Shown in pieces: positions 6,935-7,078 of a stretch of DNA of 7,078 nt. The DNA comes from an uncultured Collinsella sp. (GTDB lineage Bacteria; Actinomycetota; Coriobacteriia; Coriobacteriales; Coriobacteriaceae). The position numbers and the translations under genes are program-made. Under the pieces are notes generated by a model. That model made no database searches. It saw nothing but the letters and a program-made list of their open reading frames with translations, and had not been told where the DNA came from. Positions within the stretch are counted from its first letter, which is position 1; each line of letters starts with the position of its first letter. The stretch lies in contig CATYIV010000057.1 of the NCBI GenBank assembly GCA_958407465.1, positions 1-7,078 on the forward strand, given 5' to 3'.

Positions 6935-6964
6935 GTTATAAAACACAGCTACTATGTGAGACAA
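6935..6964 (-). promoter_or_regulatory. Distal sigma70-type promoter candidate for the acpS operon
   Basis: On the minus strand, TTGTCT (-35, 6959-6964) and TATAAC (-10, 6935-6940) are 18 nt apart. The -10 matches consensus at five of six positions and the -35 at four. It lies exactly 36 bp upstream of the proximal candidate and would give a leader of about 58-60 nt. The spacer contains a short dyad, CACA (6944-6947) with TGTG (6955-6958), which might be an operator half-site pair but is too short to trust. Confidence 0.5.
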
Positions 6965-6978
6965 AAGCCCGTAAACGC

Positions 6979-7010
6979 AAAAAAGGGGGAGGCCGCGAGG
7001 CCTTCCCCTT
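6979..7010 (-). terminator. Rho-independent terminator of the transcription unit to the right
   Basis: Bases 6983-6994 and 6999-7010 form a 12-bp stem with one G-T wobble (6989 with 7004) around a 4-base loop (6995-6998). Read on the minus strand, the stem ends in a run of six T (6979-6984), the classical intrinsic terminator shape. On the plus strand the tail is CTTCAGTTTC, much poorer in T, so it points leftwards. It ends an unseen minus-strand gene beyond the right edge and insulates the acpS promoters. Confidence 0.85.
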
Positions 7011-7078
7011 CTTCAGTTTCGCTGACGGCTCGGTGCCGTCCACCGGTCAGCGGCGCCCTGGCCTCCCACGGGCTGACC
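7011..7078 (-). other. 3' end of an upstream minus-strand unit, partial (coding tail or structured RNA)
   Basis: This short edge segment precedes the terminator. One minus-strand frame is open from 7078 to a TGA at 7013-7015, giving 21 residues starting GQPVGGQGAADRW and ending PSRQRN; it could be the C-terminus of a cut-off gene, but I recognise no family and 21 codons are weak evidence in GC-rich DNA. A second frame is also open through the region. The segment also contains strong self-complementary pieces (GGTCAGC at 7045-7051 with GCTGACC at 7072-7078, and GACGGC at 7024-7029 with GCCGTC at 7035-7040), which would equally fit a non-coding RNA or leader. Confidence 0.3.

Noticed and set aside
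6944..6958. CACA-TGTG dyad as a regulator binding site.
   Set aside because: Only four bases per arm match; this is expected by chance and no regulator is encoded in the window.
6979..7010. The right-edge hairpin as a mobile-element end or a plus-strand terminator.
   Set aside because: The run of six T follows the stem only on the minus strand, and there is no transposase, target duplication or second copy in the window.

Overview
The window holds one compact gene cluster. All six genes are on the minus strand, so transcription runs from right to left. In transcription order they are acpS, nnr, alr, a family 4 uracil-DNA glycosylase gene, tsaE, and a long gene encoding a TsaB-RimI-TsaD fusion. 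The GC-rich sequence, the gene order (nnr-alr-tsaE-tsaB-rimI-tsaD, recalled from actinobacteria such as mycobacteria) and the triple fusion suggest an actinobacterium of the class Coriobacteriia, possibly a Collinsella relative. That placement comes from recall of gene order and protein style, not from a search.

Region by region: 7011-7078 appears to be the end of another minus-strand transcription unit entering from the right. It closes at a strong hairpin-plus-T-tract terminator (6979-7010). Positions 6899-6964 hold two tandem sigma70-type promoter candidates pointing left. From 6869 to 46 the six genes follow almost without gaps: 0 nt between acpS and nnr, 2 nt between nnr and alr, 8 nt between alr and the glycosylase gene, 12 nt between that gene and tsaE, and a 14-nt overlap between tsaE and the fusion gene. 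Four of the six genes have a GGAG core exactly 5 nt before ATG, and two of these Shine-Dalgarno sites lie in or across the stop region of the gene before. The last 45 bases (1-45) hold no recognisable gene.

The genes are mostly housekeeping. AcpS activates acyl carrier protein. Nnr repairs damaged NAD(P)HX. Alr makes D-alanine for peptidoglycan. The glycosylase removes uracil from DNA. TsaE with the TsaB and TsaD parts of the fusion forms most of the machinery for the tRNA modification t6A37, and only the TsaC/Sua5 enzyme that makes threonylcarbamoyl-AMP is absent from the window. The RimI part acetylates the N-terminus of ribosomal protein S18. Wall, lipid, repair and translation functions are thus probably co-transcribed.

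I see no mobile element, CRISPR array, tRNA or rRNA gene, and no clearly new system. The points most worth a second look are the three-domain fusion, a C-terminal extension on AcpS, the glycosylase gene set into an otherwise conserved order, a falling AT content along the operon, and mutually exclusive pairing segments just upstream of the terminator at the right edge.
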